This document shows, piece by piece, positions 1 through 10,185 of a DNA stretch of 64,000 nt. A program made the position numbers and the translations under genes. The notes below the pieces were generated by a model. The model saw only the letters and a list, made by a program, of their open reading frames with translations. It made no database searches and was not told the DNA's origin. The stretch lies in contig NZ_FQUM01000003.1 in the NCBI RefSeq assembly GCF_900129025.1, positions 248,001 through 312,000 on the forward strand, written 5' to 3'. The stretch is from Mariniphaga anaerophila. GTDB taxonomy: Bacteria; Bacteroidota; Bacteroidia; Bacteroidales; Prolixibacteraceae. The first letter of the stretch is position 1. Every line of letters begins with the position of its first letter.

Positions 1-1140
1 GTTGATGTCTGCAATGCTCATTCGGATTCCGGATCTCACCTTATCAGAAATATCCATATCCAGATTTACACGTAAAGAATAACGCTCCAACCCTGAATTT
101 TTAATTACTCCCTTTTGGTCGAACCGGTTAAAAGAAACATAGTAGTTCATATTATTGCTTCCACCGGAAACCGAAACATCGGTATTATTTATAACCCCGT
201 TTTGCTTGACTAGACCAATCCAATCGGTATTCGCATAATTTCCGCCTGCGGGAAATTCGAGTGGCAAAGAAGTATCAGTATAACCAAAGCCATTAGGGCC
301 GGGAATAAACTGAGATGCTTCATTCATGTAATCGAGATAGTCTTGCCCGGTTAAAACCTCATAGTTATTAGCGATTGTTTGAACGGTTGTGTAGTGGTTA
401 AAACTGATATTAGGTTTTCCGCCGCTAATTCGCTTACCGCTTTTTGTAGTAATAAGAATAACACCTGCCGCTCCTCTGGTTCCATAAATAGAAAGAGCAG
501 TTGCATCTTTTAATACTTCAATGGATTTGACGTCATTCACATTAAGCGTATTCAAATCGAAATCGCTACCTGCAATAAAACCATCGATAACATACAATGG
601 AGAATTATTTCCTTTTACCGAGTTTGTTCCCCTGATACGAACAGTAGCTGCAGCACCGGGGGCGCCGCTTGTAGAAGTTACAGAAACACCGGCGGCTCTG
701 CCTTGCATTGCCTGATCGATCCTCGGTGTGGGCTGATTTTCCAACACTTCAGAATCTACAGATGTTACAGACGAAACTAAGTCTCTTTTCTTGGTTACGC
801 CATAACCGATTGCTACCACTTCTTCGAGCCCGATAGCATCGGTTTCCATAACAACATTAAAATTAGTTTCGTTTGTAACAGCCAATTCTTTCGTTTTCAT
901 CCCAACAAAAGAGAATGTAAGAACTGCATCCGCCGGAACATTTTTCAAGGAGTAATTACCGTCGACATCACTTGCCGTTCCCATTGTTGTTCCTTTTATG
1001 ATAACAGTTACTCCCGGCAGTGGGAACCCTTGATCGTCGCTTATGGTTCCATTTATTGTTTTCTCCTGAGCAAATCCCTGAAAAGAGAACACAATTCCAA
1101 AAATGAAGACCATTAAATACTCAAATTTCTTTGTTTTCAT
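1..1140 (-). CDS. SusC/RagA-family TonB-dependent receptor, N-terminal part (cut by window edge)
   Basis: Open frame from an ATG at 1140 to the window edge, 380 codons with no stop. A signal peptide of about 25 residues ends near FAQEK. A carboxypeptidase-like beta-sandwich domain follows (about residues 27-105, with PLPGVTVIIKGT and FSFVGMK). Then comes the TonB box-like EEVVAIGYG, a plug with the SusC-typical MQGRAAGV, and IEVLKDATALSIYGTRGA, after which the barrel begins. There is no STN domain, unlike the two other SusC proteins in the window, so this receptor is not expected to signal to a FecR anti-sigma factor. Its SusD partner should lie beyond the edge. The identity of the family is certain; the imported glycan cannot be told from this part. 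Confidence 0.93.
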   Translation of the reverse strand, partial: MKTKKFEYLMVFIFGIVFSFQGFAQEKTINGTISDDQGFPLPGVTVIIKGTTMGTASDVDGNYSLKNVPADAVLTFSFVGMKTKELAVTNETNFNVVMETDAIGLEEVVAIGYGVTKKRDLVSSVTSVDSEVLENQPTPRIDQAMQGRAAGVSVTSTSGAPGAAATVRIRGTNSVKGNNSPLYVIDGFIAGSDFDLNTLNVNDVKSIEVLKDATALSIYGTRGAAGVILITTKSGKRISGGKPNISFNHYTTVQTIANNYEVLTGQDYLDYMNEASQFIPGPNGFGYTDTSLPLEFPAGGNYANTDWIGLVKQNGVINNTDVSVSGGSNNMNYYVSFNRFDQKGVIKNSGLERYSLRVNLDMDISDKVRSGIRMSIADIN

Positions 1141-1516
1141 AATCATATTTTAATAGTTAGAATGCTATGTAAACCAGTAAAAAATGACCAAATCTGTATT
1201 TAACGGATGTTGAAACCTTATCCTGAAAATGTTACATTTATTCAAAATTGTTTAGATATCGTGTAATTTCAAACAAATTACCCGAAATGCGATTTTCAAC
1301 TCAATAATCGGGATAGCATGCCGGCAATGTACTATGCGAGCTCCACTTCCGGAAGCTCACACACAAACCAATATAGGTTCTGATTTCGATAAATGTTATT
1401 ACATAATTATCGATTTTGGGGATGTATCAGATTTCAGACCAACTCTCGACAAAGCTAATGACAAGAAGCCTCACCCCATTTCAGAATTATGTATTTTAGA
1501 TGGAAACTCACTTTAC
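1141..1516. other. Intergenic region upstream of the edge susC gene
   Basis: An AT-rich stretch of 376 bases between the susC start and the end of the DUF4130 gene. It must hold the susC promoter and leader on the minus strand. I found no clear TAnnTTTG element, no riboswitch and no strong hairpin. A plus-strand open frame overlapping this stretch has no coding character. Confidence 0.5.
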
Positions 1517-2284
1517 CTACTTCTGTTTTTCAGTAAGGTATTTCCAAAACCGACGTGGCATGTGCTGGCGTTGCAAGCGGAGGTTCTTTCGCTCTTTAAT
1601 GTTGATGTTTTCGAAATACGATTTCCAGAGCGTTTTGTAAAACGCATCTTCTTCTTTTAATACATTTTCGTTAACCTGCCCTGTTTGCCGGTTGATTTCA
1701 TGGCTGGTTAATACAACTTCCTCCACTGTTTTTGTGTTATAAAGCGCGCCGTAATTTCGTTTAAGATCATAAAGCAGCCACGGCTGATCTGCAAACCTGT
1801 TTTTAAAATGCCATAAGGCAAGAGGCAACACATCGTATAACGGCTCAATTCCACAAAAATACAGTCCGTCTTTTGTTTGCCGAAAACGCACAAACTGCAT
1901 CATGCGCATCCCCTCTTTCTTTACTTTTCGTGCCAGCTGAACTACATCAAGCACATCCGGGTCTCCGAAATCGGTCTCAATGCTTATTTCTTCGCGGAAT
2001 AACCTCCGGACAAACCGAAAAATTTTTATTTCAATTTTCTCATCTTCTGAAAGAAAAGCATAGTAAAGCAACTGTTGGTTTCGTACCGAAAGCTTTTGCC
2101 GAATCCCTTTCCAAACCCGGCGGGCCTTCTCCGAGTCTGGATGAACCACTATCGACTCAGCAAACAAATCTTCTGGCCGCCTGCCTTTTGCCTCAATATT
2201 ACCCGGGAAAAGCTTTTTATCATACGCCTCAAAAATGCAGGTAAGCAATCCTTCAAATGTTCCGTCGTAGTAGAAAACCAGCAT
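1517..2284 (-). CDS. TIGR03915 / DUF4130 family putative DNA metabolism protein
   Basis: A 255-residue protein whose N-terminus (MLVFYYDGTFEGLLTCIFEAY) is the hallmark of the TIGR03915 family, with the DUF4130 domain covering most of the rest (conserved DDVQLARKV-like and HFKNRFADQPWLLYD stretches). In other bacteria this family is encoded next to a radical-SAM protein and a uracil-DNA-glycosylase-like domain, and is thought to act in DNA repair or base modification; the reaction is not known. Here neither neighbour is a radical-SAM gene: upstream is an esterase and downstream a susC. The partner is therefore either elsewhere in the genome or missing. The start ATG at 2284 gives the full expected N-terminus. 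Confidence 0.85.
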   Translation of the reverse strand: MLVFYYDGTFEGLLTCIFEAYDKKLFPGNIEAKGRRPEDLFAESIVVHPDSEKARRVWKGIRQKLSVRNQQLLYYAFLSEDEKIEIKIFRFVRRLFREEISIETDFGDPDVLDVVQLARKVKKEGMRMMQFVRFRQTKDGLYFCGIEPLYDVLPLALWHFKNRFADQPWLLYDLKRNYGALYNTKTVEEVVLTSHEINRQTGQVNENVLKEEDAFYKTLWKSYFENINIKERKNLRLQRQHMPRRFWKYLTEKQK

Positions 2285-2391
2285 CTCTAAATTATTATTT
2301 GGCTAAACTTAAAAATACCATTCTTTTTTGAAGGAGGGATGATCGGGTTACAAAAAATAACCTGTTGGCAATTTAGCAAAAACAGAAAAAC

Positions 2392-3195
2392 CTACTTTTT
2401 AATCAGCCTCAAAACAGCCTCGGCATAACGTTCCCCAAGCAAAAGCTGGCTGGAGGTATCAAAGTGTGGGTCGGTTTCATCTTTGTATGGTTTCAATCCT
2501 TTGGACGAAACAACGGCCGAATGCCTAAGGAAGGAAGGTACCGCCTCTAACATATCATTAAATGGCTTGGTGCCTTCCGGGCGTTTTGTCCATTCGCCCC
2601 ATTGAGAAATTTGTCCTAAAATGAAAGGCAGTTCCGGCATGTTCAAATCGCAACGCAAATCGCTCACCAGCGAAATAAGCTGAACCTTATATTTATCGGG
2701 GTTATTAGAATCTGCTTCCCCCTGATGCCATATCACTGCTTTTAGTTTTCCATACTTCAAAGCTGCTTTTACCCGCACAAGTGCTTCTTCGTAATAACCG
2801 TCGTCGGCACCTTTCAGCCACGAATTAATAGATGAACCTCCGCGGGCATTTACAACCAGGCCTATCGGGTTCACGGTTGCTTGAGCCATCTTTTTTGCAA
2901 AAGAATACGACGGACCGAGGCGTTGCATCGATATTTCTTTACGAATAGTAGAAAAACGATTTAACGGGTTAACAGCCGGTTCAAATATATTCTGATCGTT
3001 CAGCAAATACACATGGTGTAATGTGTCTGCAAGCTCAGGTGTAAGCGTGGCCCTTCCTGCCATATTAGACTGACCAATACACAAATAGACATCCAAATTC
3101 CCGACGTTTTCTTTTACAGGGTTAACAGCCAGCAAACCCGACTGCATAACAAGTAAAAAAGCACACACATTACTGAATATCAATAAACGACTCAT
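2392..3195 (-). CDS. Sialate O-acetylesterase-like (SASA, PF03629) carbohydrate esterase
   Basis: A 267-residue secreted protein with a signal peptide of about 24 residues. GQSNMAGR near residue 42 carries the nucleophile Ser of the SGNH fold, GSSINSW and HQGEAD are the next blocks, and DPHFD near the C-terminus supplies the catalytic Asp/His pair. The family (DUF303/SASA) removes acetyl groups from sugars, including sialic acids and acetylated xylan. It lies 81 bases downstream of the GH2 gene on the same strand and probably ends the PUL1 enzyme operon. This implies an acetyl-decorated substrate, though the exact sugar cannot be read from sequence. Confidence 0.85.
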   Translation of the reverse strand: MSRLLIFSNVCAFLLVMQSGLLAVNPVKENVGNLDVYLCIGQSNMAGRATLTPELADTLHHVYLLNDQNIFEPAVNPLNRFSTIRKEISMQRLGPSYSFAKKMAQATVNPIGLVVNARGGSSINSWLKGADDGYYEEALVRVKAALKYGKLKAVIWHQGEADSNNPDKYKVQLISLVSDLRCDLNMPELPFILGQISQWGEWTKRPEGTKPFNDMLEAVPSFLRHSAVVSSKGLKPYKDETDPHFDTSSQLLLGERYAEAVLRLIKK

Positions 3196-3276
3196 TTGTA
3201 AAAATTATAATTTTCCAATAAACTAAAAATTCAAAATTGACTGGCGGAATGATTCCATCTGTCTCTCCCTGTAATA

Positions 3277-5958
3277 TCAGTTTTTATAAATACGAATAGC
3301 ATTTAAAACCGGTTCTCCTTCTTGTCTGGAAAACTCGATATTTAGTCCCTGCCCATTTGTAACAACTACTTTAAATTTTTTTACAACGGCACGGGCGTAT
3401 CCATATTCGCGGGTAATGCTAAAATTATCAAGAACAGAAACACCGTTAATAGAAACTCCAAAACAACGAACCCCGGCAACGGAATGCGTTGCCTCTGCTC
3501 CCAGATTGTATATGAGCGATTCCTTCTTCGTATCAGAATCCAGTTCTGCCCAATACAAATAAACCGAGTATTCACCATCGAGAACATCTGCTCTGAATGC
3601 CTCCAAACCAACTCGTTGTGTCTGAAAAACAGGATTATTATCAGTTCCCGCAATATCAACTTCGGAGCCCAACATCGTACCAAACCCGGTTTCCCGTCTA
3701 TAAGGAGTTCCGCCAACGTATCCCCAGCTTCCCGGTTTATATTCTTGTTCGGGTATCCAAACTGCTCCAGCCTTACGGTCTTCGAAATAACGGGGAGAGC
3801 CTAGCATTACATTCATTTCAGAAAAAGAAACTTCATGTTGATTTAAGTCAGAAGGGATCAGTTTAAAATCGACAGAAATCAAATCGTGCAATTCTATCCC
3901 CGCCTGCCGTCCAACTGCCTCAACAGTGTTACTCCCATTGCAAAAAGGAACATTGAATTTGGCAATGCAATCTTCGCTCTTCTTTTTTCCGAGGCTTTTC
4001 CCATTTATGATAAGCTCTACTTCTTCCATATTAGTAAAAACAGGAAGAATCTGCGAACACATATTTTCAGGTGTATTAACAACCCCTCCACGAGTTTTCC
4101 ATTCACGATTTCCAATTTTTATGATTGGTGCCTTACTCAACGAAGCCTGATAAAACAGGTAAGTATCTTTTTGCTCGCGGCTCAACCCCACAATCCCTTT
4201 ATTATTTACATGCGGTACAGCATCTGCTCTTGACTCAGAGTAAAAATCATTCAGATTCCACAGACTGGAGCCCGCCACAAAAGGCCTCTTCTTCATTTCG
4301 TTTAAGTAATGATTATGATAATCAATTCCATATTCCTGAGAAAAATCGAAACGTTCCGGGGAATAGGAATGCAATCGAGGATCTACTCCGGGCCCATATT
4401 CGGTTACCATAATTACCTTCCCTTTATAGGTGCGGTGTGCCCGATCAAGTAACCGCTGAAACTCATTAATATCTGGTTCGTACCACCCCTGGTACAAATT
4501 CCAGCCCTGAATCATGGAAATATCAGTTAACCGGGCTGCTTCGTATGAATCCGGATCATTGTGATAAGCCATCATTGTGTAGCGCGAAGGATCTTCTTCT
4601 CGGATTGTACTTTCCAACGTCCGTGCCACTTTCTCTACATCGAGATAATACTGTTCAAGCTTTTTTTTGTCTTTGTAAGGTTTACGAAGCAGTATTTCAT
4701 TCATGTATCCCCAAATCATAACAGAAGGATGATTAAAGCATTGATGAATCATTTCTTTTGCCATAAAAACAGCATTATCTAGAAATCCCTGAGATTCGGT
4801 TACGGCATTTACTACCGGAATTTCAACCGAAGTAACAATACCTAATTTATCACACATTTCCATAACAACGGGATCCTGCGGATAATGTGAAACCCTCAGA
4901 AAGTTACCGCCCATCTCTTTTATCAGCAAAATATCGCGAACATGCATTTCATCGCGCAAAGCATTTCCTTTTTTACAATAATCCTGATGACGGCAAGTCC
5001 CTATTAATTTGCGGTGTTTTCCGTTCAGGAAAAAACCGTTATCCGCATCAAAGCTAAACCAACGCAACCCCACAGGAGTCACAACTTCATCCATCAACCG
5101 AAAATCATCTTTGTTGTATACACGACTGTAAACCATGTACCGATGCGGATCATCAATATCCCAAAGCCTCGGATTTTTAATCCTTATATTCTTCTGCACT
5201 TCGGTAACCGTTTTTTTGGCAGGTAACGCTAATGTAGAAGTTGTTTTCTCTACCTCTCTGCCGGAAGCATCACAAATAACGTTTTCCAGAATAATTTTTG
5301 ATTTCGAATCCGAATCGTTACTAATCAAGCAGGTAACATCAACAACAGCTTCGTCTTCGTTGACTTTGGGTGTCCGGATGTAAACCCCGGAAGTGGCATA
5401 ATGGTTCGTTGAAAAATGAACCGGTTCGGTAAATTGCAGATAAACATCGCGATAAATACCGCCATAAAAGGTAAAATCTGCCGAAAGTGGAGGAATATCC
5501 GGATTATGAGAATTATCAACAAGAACAGCAAATGTGTTCTTCTCGCCAAAACGCAATAAAGATGTTATATCAAAACAAAAGCGGGTATAACCTCCTTTGT
5601 GTTCTCCGGCAAACTTTCCATTTACATAAAGAGATGTTTCCTGATTAGCGCCTTCAAAATAAATAAAGGCACGTTTGTTCTGCTTATTTTTATCTACAAA
5701 AACGCTTTTACGATACCATGCCTGGCCTCTGTAATACCCGGGAATTTCGTCATCACTGTCAAGGTTATTCCAGGTATGCGGAATATTAACCTTCATCCAT
5801 AATGCATCGTCGAATTTTTCGGCTTTTGCACCAAAAGATGCTCCTTTCGCAAATCGCCATCCGTCGTTAATCGTGTATATTATCCGGTTGCCTGCCTGAG
5901 TAAAATAAACACTCATCAGAACAAGCAACGCAACCAACCCGTTTTTCATTATAAACAT
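3277..5958 (-). CDS. Glycoside hydrolase family 2 with C-terminal malectin-like domain
   Basis: About 893 residues. After a signal peptide come the GH2 jelly-roll domain (YFEGANQETSLYVNG), an Ig-like domain and the TIM barrel with FLRVSHYPQD. The acid/base Glu is in MIWGYMNE and the nucleophile Glu in MVTEYGPG. The last 150 residues resemble a malectin carbohydrate-binding domain, ending in VLNAIRIYKN. GH2 includes beta-galactosidases, beta-glucuronidases and beta-mannosidases; beta-galactosidase is the commonest for this layout, but the activity is not decided. The longest frame begins with TTG at 5979. I prefer the ATG at 5958 (or 5949), which leaves a compact signal peptide and 22 bases to the stop of the GH31 gene upstream in the operon. 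Confidence 0.9.
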   Translation of the reverse strand: MFIMKNGLVALLVLMSVYFTQAGNRIIYTINDGWRFAKGASFGAKAEKFDDALWMKVNIPHTWNNLDSDDEIPGYYRGQAWYRKSVFVDKNKQNKRAFIYFEGANQETSLYVNGKFAGEHKGGYTRFCFDITSLLRFGEKNTFAVLVDNSHNPDIPPLSADFTFYGGIYRDVYLQFTEPVHFSTNHYATSGVYIRTPKVNEDEAVVDVTCLISNDSDSKSKIILENVICDASGREVEKTTSTLALPAKKTVTEVQKNIRIKNPRLWDIDDPHRYMVYSRVYNKDDFRLMDEVVTPVGLRWFSFDADNGFFLNGKHRKLIGTCRHQDYCKKGNALRDEMHVRDILLIKEMGGNFLRVSHYPQDPVVMEMCDKLGIVTSVEIPVVNAVTESQGFLDNAVFMAKEMIHQCFNHPSVMIWGYMNEILLRKPYKDKKKLEQYYLDVEKVARTLESTIREEDPSRYTMMAYHNDPDSYEAARLTDISMIQGWNLYQGWYEPDINEFQRLLDRAHRTYKGKVIMVTEYGPGVDPRLHSYSPERFDFSQEYGIDYHNHYLNEMKKRPFVAGSSLWNLNDFYSESRADAVPHVNNKGIVGLSREQKDTYLFYQASLSKAPIIKIGNREWKTRGGVVNTPENMCSQILPVFTNMEEVELIINGKSLGKKKSEDCIAKFNVPFCNGSNTVEAVGRQAGIELHDLISVDFKLIPSDLNQHEVSFSEMNVMLGSPRYFEDRKAGAVWIPEQEYKPGSWGYVGGTPYRRETGFGTMLGSEVDIAGTDNNPVFQTQRVGLEAFRADVLDGEYSVYLYWAELDSDTKKESLIYNLGAEATHSVAGVRCFGVSINGVSVLDNFSITREYGYARAVVKKFKVVVTNGQGLNIEFSRQEGEPVLNAIRIYKN

Positions 5959-5980
5959 CTGTTTTTTAGAATTAATCAAA

Positions 5981-8341
5981 CTAGAAAAAAAGTGTAACCT
6001 CCTGCCCTGAATACTGAATGCTCTTTTCTACAGGTTCAGGTTGTTCCGGAGAATACAGCCGAATTGTCAGATGAACATTTTTCGGCATTCCATCATAATT
6101 GCCATTGCGTTCTCCTATTACAAATTTTTGGTCATCTTCGTACCATTGAAACCTGACTTGCGAAAACATCCCCTGTTGGTAGCGGTAAGAATCGCCCTCA
6201 TCGTCGTACCAATCGAAAGCAGCATCGGCTCCTGAATAAATTCTTACTTCAAGGTTTGTATCCGGGAACTCAGTAGTGTATTGCTTTTCTTCGGCAAACG
6301 GAATAACAGAGCCGCCTTTAATATACAATGGCATTACATCCAGAGGAGTGTGCATGTTATGTATTTGTCCGCACTTAACTGCCTCTCCGGTCCAGAAGTT
6401 ATACCAACAACCGCCTTTATGAGCTGGCAGGTATGTAGCTGTTTTGGCAGAAACCGACAATGGCTCAAAAACAGGGCGCACCAAAAAAGCAGGGCCAAAC
6501 ATATATGCATTGTTAACATTAAAAGTTTGGGTATCCTGAGTAAAGTCCATGGCCAGCCCCCGAAACATGGTGTAGTTTTCGGCAGTTACTTTGTACGATA
6601 AGGAATAAATGTACGGCAACAGTCGGTATCGCAATTTAATGTACTGCAACTGATTGTCGTAATACACTGTTCCAGGAGAACCAAACTGCCATATTTCACG
6701 CGGGACATTGGTTCCATGCGCACGGAACAAGGGAGAAAAAGCTCCGAACTGAAACCATCGGGAATACAACTCTTTGTACTCGTCACTTTTTAACCCTTCC
6801 GGAAACTGCGCTCCGCGTTCGGTAACAAAAAAACCGCCGATATCCGAAGTCCAATATGGAATACCGGACATGGACAGGTTCAACCCCGCAGCCAACTGCT
6901 TTTTCATGTTCTGCCACGATGCAGAAACATCTCCAGACCACACTGCTGCCGCATATTTCTGCTGTGAAGCAAACGCCGACCGGGTTAAAATAAATACCCT
7001 TTTCTCGTCGGTTTCTTTTCTCAATTTTTCGTGAAGAAAACGTATCAGTTCCAAAGAGTATACATTCAGGTACCGATGAAATGTCCCAATATATGTTTTG
7101 CCGGCAGACTTGGTTTTTTCTTCTTGTTTTAACTGGGTAAATCCATCTCTAAACGATGGTTCGGTAGCGTCCATCCACCACGCATCAACCCCTTTATTAA
7201 ATAATCCTGTTTTCAGTTTCTGCCAAAATATATCTCTTGCATAAGGATTATAAGCGTCAAAAATTTTGTATCCTGCCCAGGTAGGTTCATTAAACAAAGC
7301 ATTCACTGAATCAAGCTCTGCGTACACTTTGGTTTTCGGGCCAAATCCCGGCCATACCGAAAGCATAAAATGAACGTTGTAACGGTTATGCAAACGGTTA
7401 ATTACAGCTTCTGGGTTATCGAAGTTTTTTTGGTCAAAAGAGAGGCGGTTCCAATATTCTTTTCCGCCCCAATACTCCCAGTCCTGCACAATATTATCCA
7501 AAGGAATTTTCCGTTTACGGTACTCTTTTACAACATTTTCTAACTCTGCAAATGATTTATAACGCTCTTTGCTTTGCCAAAAACCGTAAACCCATTTTCC
7601 AAACATGGGCACCTCTCCTGTTAATTCCCGATATCCTGCAATCACCTCATCCATATCTTTTCCGTAAACGAAATAATAGTCAGAGGCGTCAGCAACTTCA
7701 GAAGAAAAGGAATATCCAGTTTCATCATCCTTAAACATGGAAGAGGAGTAATTATCCCAAAGAATTCCATATCTGTTTGTTGAAACCAAAAAAGGATTAA
7801 CAATATCCATATTAGCCTGAAGAAAAAGGACAGAATCTCCCCGGTAATTCATTACTCCGTTCTGATATTGCCCCAGTCCGTAAAGCGCTTCTTCGTTATC
7901 CGGGACAAAACGTTGTACAACATTCAGGCACTCTTCTCCTGCCACTGATGTATTGGTAAACGTACGACTTTCTCCGTTCCCCTTTTCCTTAAGAAGCAAC
8001 TTCCCCGTTTTTGTTTCGAAGAAGCTAAAAGCTTTTTCTTCAATATTGAAAAGAACAGTTAATTCCTCGGTTGAAAAAGTCAGTTCTTTCGTCCCTTCTT
8101 TTGTCGTAAAATTCTGAAAACGTGGAAGAGAATCGCTAACTACCAGCCTTTGCGTAACCAATGTATCTCCTTTGGGCAAAGACAAAATACGTGCACTGTG
8201 AGGTGTCAGAAATTCAACTCTGTATTGAATGCTGTCATTCACGAATGCTATGCCTTTATCATCTGTTTTCAGATTTTGGGGAGAAGAACAGCCCCAAAAT
8301 ATTCCCGCCAGAATTATAAAAAAACAGGATACTATTTTCAT
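5981..8341 (-). CDS. Glycoside hydrolase family 31 (alpha-glucosidase/alpha-xylosidase type), lipoprotein
   Basis: A 786-residue protein. The N-terminus has a lipoprotein signal with the Cys at residue 18. A galactose-mutarotase-like domain leads into a TIM barrel with DNIVQDWEYWGG, the nucleophile Asp in WWMDATEPS, and a second catalytic Asp in VWSGDVSASW. SGIPYWTSDIGGF and the FRAHG block are further GH31 hallmarks. WWMDATEPS resembles alpha-xylosidases and related alpha-glycosidases, so removal of alpha-linked xylose or glucose is the likeliest role; the substrate is not certain. Its ATG overlaps the stop of the upstream GH71/99-like gene as ATGA, which suggests translational coupling. Confidence 0.92.
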   Translation of the reverse strand: MKIVSCFFIILAGIFWGCSSPQNLKTDDKGIAFVNDSIQYRVEFLTPHSARILSLPKGDTLVTQRLVVSDSLPRFQNFTTKEGTKELTFSTEELTVLFNIEEKAFSFFETKTGKLLLKEKGNGESRTFTNTSVAGEECLNVVQRFVPDNEEALYGLGQYQNGVMNYRGDSVLFLQANMDIVNPFLVSTNRYGILWDNYSSSMFKDDETGYSFSSEVADASDYYFVYGKDMDEVIAGYRELTGEVPMFGKWVYGFWQSKERYKSFAELENVVKEYRKRKIPLDNIVQDWEYWGGKEYWNRLSFDQKNFDNPEAVINRLHNRYNVHFMLSVWPGFGPKTKVYAELDSVNALFNEPTWAGYKIFDAYNPYARDIFWQKLKTGLFNKGVDAWWMDATEPSFRDGFTQLKQEEKTKSAGKTYIGTFHRYLNVYSLELIRFLHEKLRKETDEKRVFILTRSAFASQQKYAAAVWSGDVSASWQNMKKQLAAGLNLSMSGIPYWTSDIGGFFVTERGAQFPEGLKSDEYKELYSRWFQFGAFSPLFRAHGTNVPREIWQFGSPGTVYYDNQLQYIKLRYRLLPYIYSLSYKVTAENYTMFRGLAMDFTQDTQTFNVNNAYMFGPAFLVRPVFEPLSVSAKTATYLPAHKGGCWYNFWTGEAVKCGQIHNMHTPLDVMPLYIKGGSVIPFAEEKQYTTEFPDTNLEVRIYSGADAAFDWYDDEGDSYRYQQGMFSQVRFQWYEDDQKFVIGERNGNYDGMPKNVHLTIRLYSPEQPEPVEKSIQYSGQEVTLFF

Positions 8342-10185
8342 TTCAATTCAGTTTGAAATATTTCATATACAACGGAAACATTTCGAACAACACCCTTTCC
8401 TTTAAATGTAAAAGCAGGGTTGGCGGCATACAAAATGTTATCTTTAAACAGGGCAATTTTCGCTTTTTTCCAACCTTGTGTATTATCTGTTTTAATCCTG
8501 CCTACAATTTCAAATTGCTCCACCGGTTTCCGGGCGGTTTTAGAACGCACTTCCATTAAATCAAAGCCATTATCCAGATATTCAAAACTAATATACCCTT
8601 TGTAATTATTTGATGTCAGTTTTTTTACGAGTTCGTCGGGAAATGAGACCTTTAAACCACCGAAAATATTGTATCCTTCAGGTGTTGAAGTTCCTTCTAA
8701 AAGCAACTTCTCTTCGGAAAGAACAATGGTAGTTGCGGATAGCAGCCGACCTGCTTTATTCAACTTTTCAGAAGCTTTATCCAACGCTTTTTTTGCACGC
8801 TTATATTCGCCATTACTAATTAGCCGTGCAGCGTAATCTAATGCAATTTCCATTGTTGAAACATTCAAAAAGAAGGCCTTCAAAAAAGTTGTTTGCTTCC
8901 TAAGTGTAAAAAGTTGAAGAGGCAAAGCAATTCCCCGGTCATCTGCTTGCTCATTTTTAAATTGTGCAGCATATTTCAGGGTATTCCGCAATTCGCGGTC
9001 GCCATTTTCTACTGTTGGTTCAATTTCGTGCCCTTCGGTATAATCACTCCACGAAGCAATAAACATCATATCCAGGCTGTCTTTGTTAGCAAGACAAAAG
9101 TTCCACATCTGTTCGTACGTTTTTCCCTGGTTGCGAGGGATACAAAAAAAATGACCTCGTCCCCATCCGGCGCATCCCCTGTTATCCATTCCCGGCATTG
9201 CAAAACCTGATTTTAAAGAAAAAGAAGGTCTGGCACTATTCCATATAGAATCGCGAAAGGGTTTCATAAATTCAATTAAATCGTCAGCAAGTGCATAATT
9301 ATCCCAATGCGGAAAATTCTCGTCCATAGTACGGACACGTGCCGGAATCCAGGCCGTGGGAATAGTTCCCAGCTTAACCCATTTATCAATATCCTCGCTT
9401 TTTGTAACCGGAATATATTTATCGTTCTCCAGCCTGCCCCAGTCAGCCCATCGCCTCAAAACAGCTGGTTGCTTTATATTTTCCGGAAAGTGAATTTTAG
9501 ATGTTACCCATTTGTATTCTTCGGGAGTGGCACCGGGGCCGAAAAGGTAAAAAACAGGCCTGCCGTTTACAAGAGGAGCAGTAGGCACAGAAAAAACACT
9601 GTCTATCAGATACTGGTAACACCGCACATAATGTTCAGTTTTCTTTTCTCTCGTATTTATTTCTGGATAAAGCTTTGTAATCCAGTTATAGTAAAGCCAC
9701 CCGTCGCACCAATTTACACCGATTTCGAAATTATAGCGAGCAGCAACTTTTTGCATTTCACGTAACAGAATATCATTCTCATGGTGCATATAACCCCATT
9801 CAATAAAAAAACCATCAATCTTAGCTGCTTTAGCAGACAGTATCTGGTACTCAATATAATCCGGGTCGAGGTTCGACTGCATGCCGACAAGAGGATATGC
9901 TGTTGCGGCAATATCGTGCCGACCATTCTCTAAAATATTATCTGCATTATAGCACAGCGTTTTTCTTTCGGTTGCTGATTTTTCTGTGTTAGCGTACATT
10001 TCCCAACGCCCCAGTTTGCCGTCGTGTTGCCGCGTATAACGAACTCCGTGATAATCGGCATACACTTTTTTCCCATTACCATCAGGCGTTCGTCCAAATG
10101 AACATACCGAAGAAAACATCAGAATACCAAAAACTACCCCAATAGAAAAAGCACGATTCTTCATTGAAACAAAACCTTTTATCAT
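8338..10185 (-). CDS. GH71/GH99-like glycoside hydrolase, paralogue without sorting tail
   Basis: About 615 residues: a signal peptide followed by a barrel domain with YADYHGVRYTR, YPLVGMQSNLDPDYIEYQI, KIDGFFIEWGY and IASWSDYTEGHEIEPT. The last block resembles the acidic active-site strand of GH71/GH99-type endo-acting enzymes. The protein is closely similar to its upstream neighbour over the barrel, so the pair arose by tandem duplication. It ends after a beta-rich domain and lacks the neighbour's secretion tail. The frame extends upstream to 10311, but that part overlaps the preceding gene. The ATG at 10185 overlaps the preceding stop as TAATG and is preferred, with the ATG at 10164 as an alternative. 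Activity is inferred from fold-level motifs only. Confidence 0.8.
   Translation of the reverse strand: MIKGFVSMKNRAFSIGVVFGILMFSSVCSFGRTPDGNGKKVYADYHGVRYTRQHDGKLGRWEMYANTEKSATERKTLCYNADNILENGRHDIAATAYPLVGMQSNLDPDYIEYQILSAKAAKIDGFFIEWGYMHHENDILLREMQKVAARYNFEIGVNWCDGWLYYNWITKLYPEINTREKKTEHYVRCYQYLIDSVFSVPTAPLVNGRPVFYLFGPGATPEEYKWVTSKIHFPENIKQPAVLRRWADWGRLENDKYIPVTKSEDIDKWVKLGTIPTAWIPARVRTMDENFPHWDNYALADDLIEFMKPFRDSIWNSARPSFSLKSGFAMPGMDNRGCAGWGRGHFFCIPRNQGKTYEQMWNFCLANKDSLDMMFIASWSDYTEGHEIEPTVENGDRELRNTLKYAAQFKNEQADDRGIALPLQLFTLRKQTTFLKAFFLNVSTMEIALDYAARLISNGEYKRAKKALDKASEKLNKAGRLLSATTIVLSEEKLLLEGTSTPEGYNIFGGLKVSFPDELVKKLTSNNYKGYISFEYLDNGFDLMEVRSKTARKPVEQFEIVGRIKTDNTQGWKKAKIALFKDNILYAANPAFTFKGKGVVRNVSVVYEIFQTELK

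Noticed and set aside
1334-1660. Plus-strand open frame of 108 codons near the left edge
   Set aside because: Its second half is antisense to the DUF4130 gene, and its first half has no coding character or ribosome-binding site.
5959-5979. TTG start seven codons upstream for the GH2 gene
   Set aside because: The ATG at 5958 or 5949 gives a typical signal peptide and does not crowd the stop of the GH31 gene.
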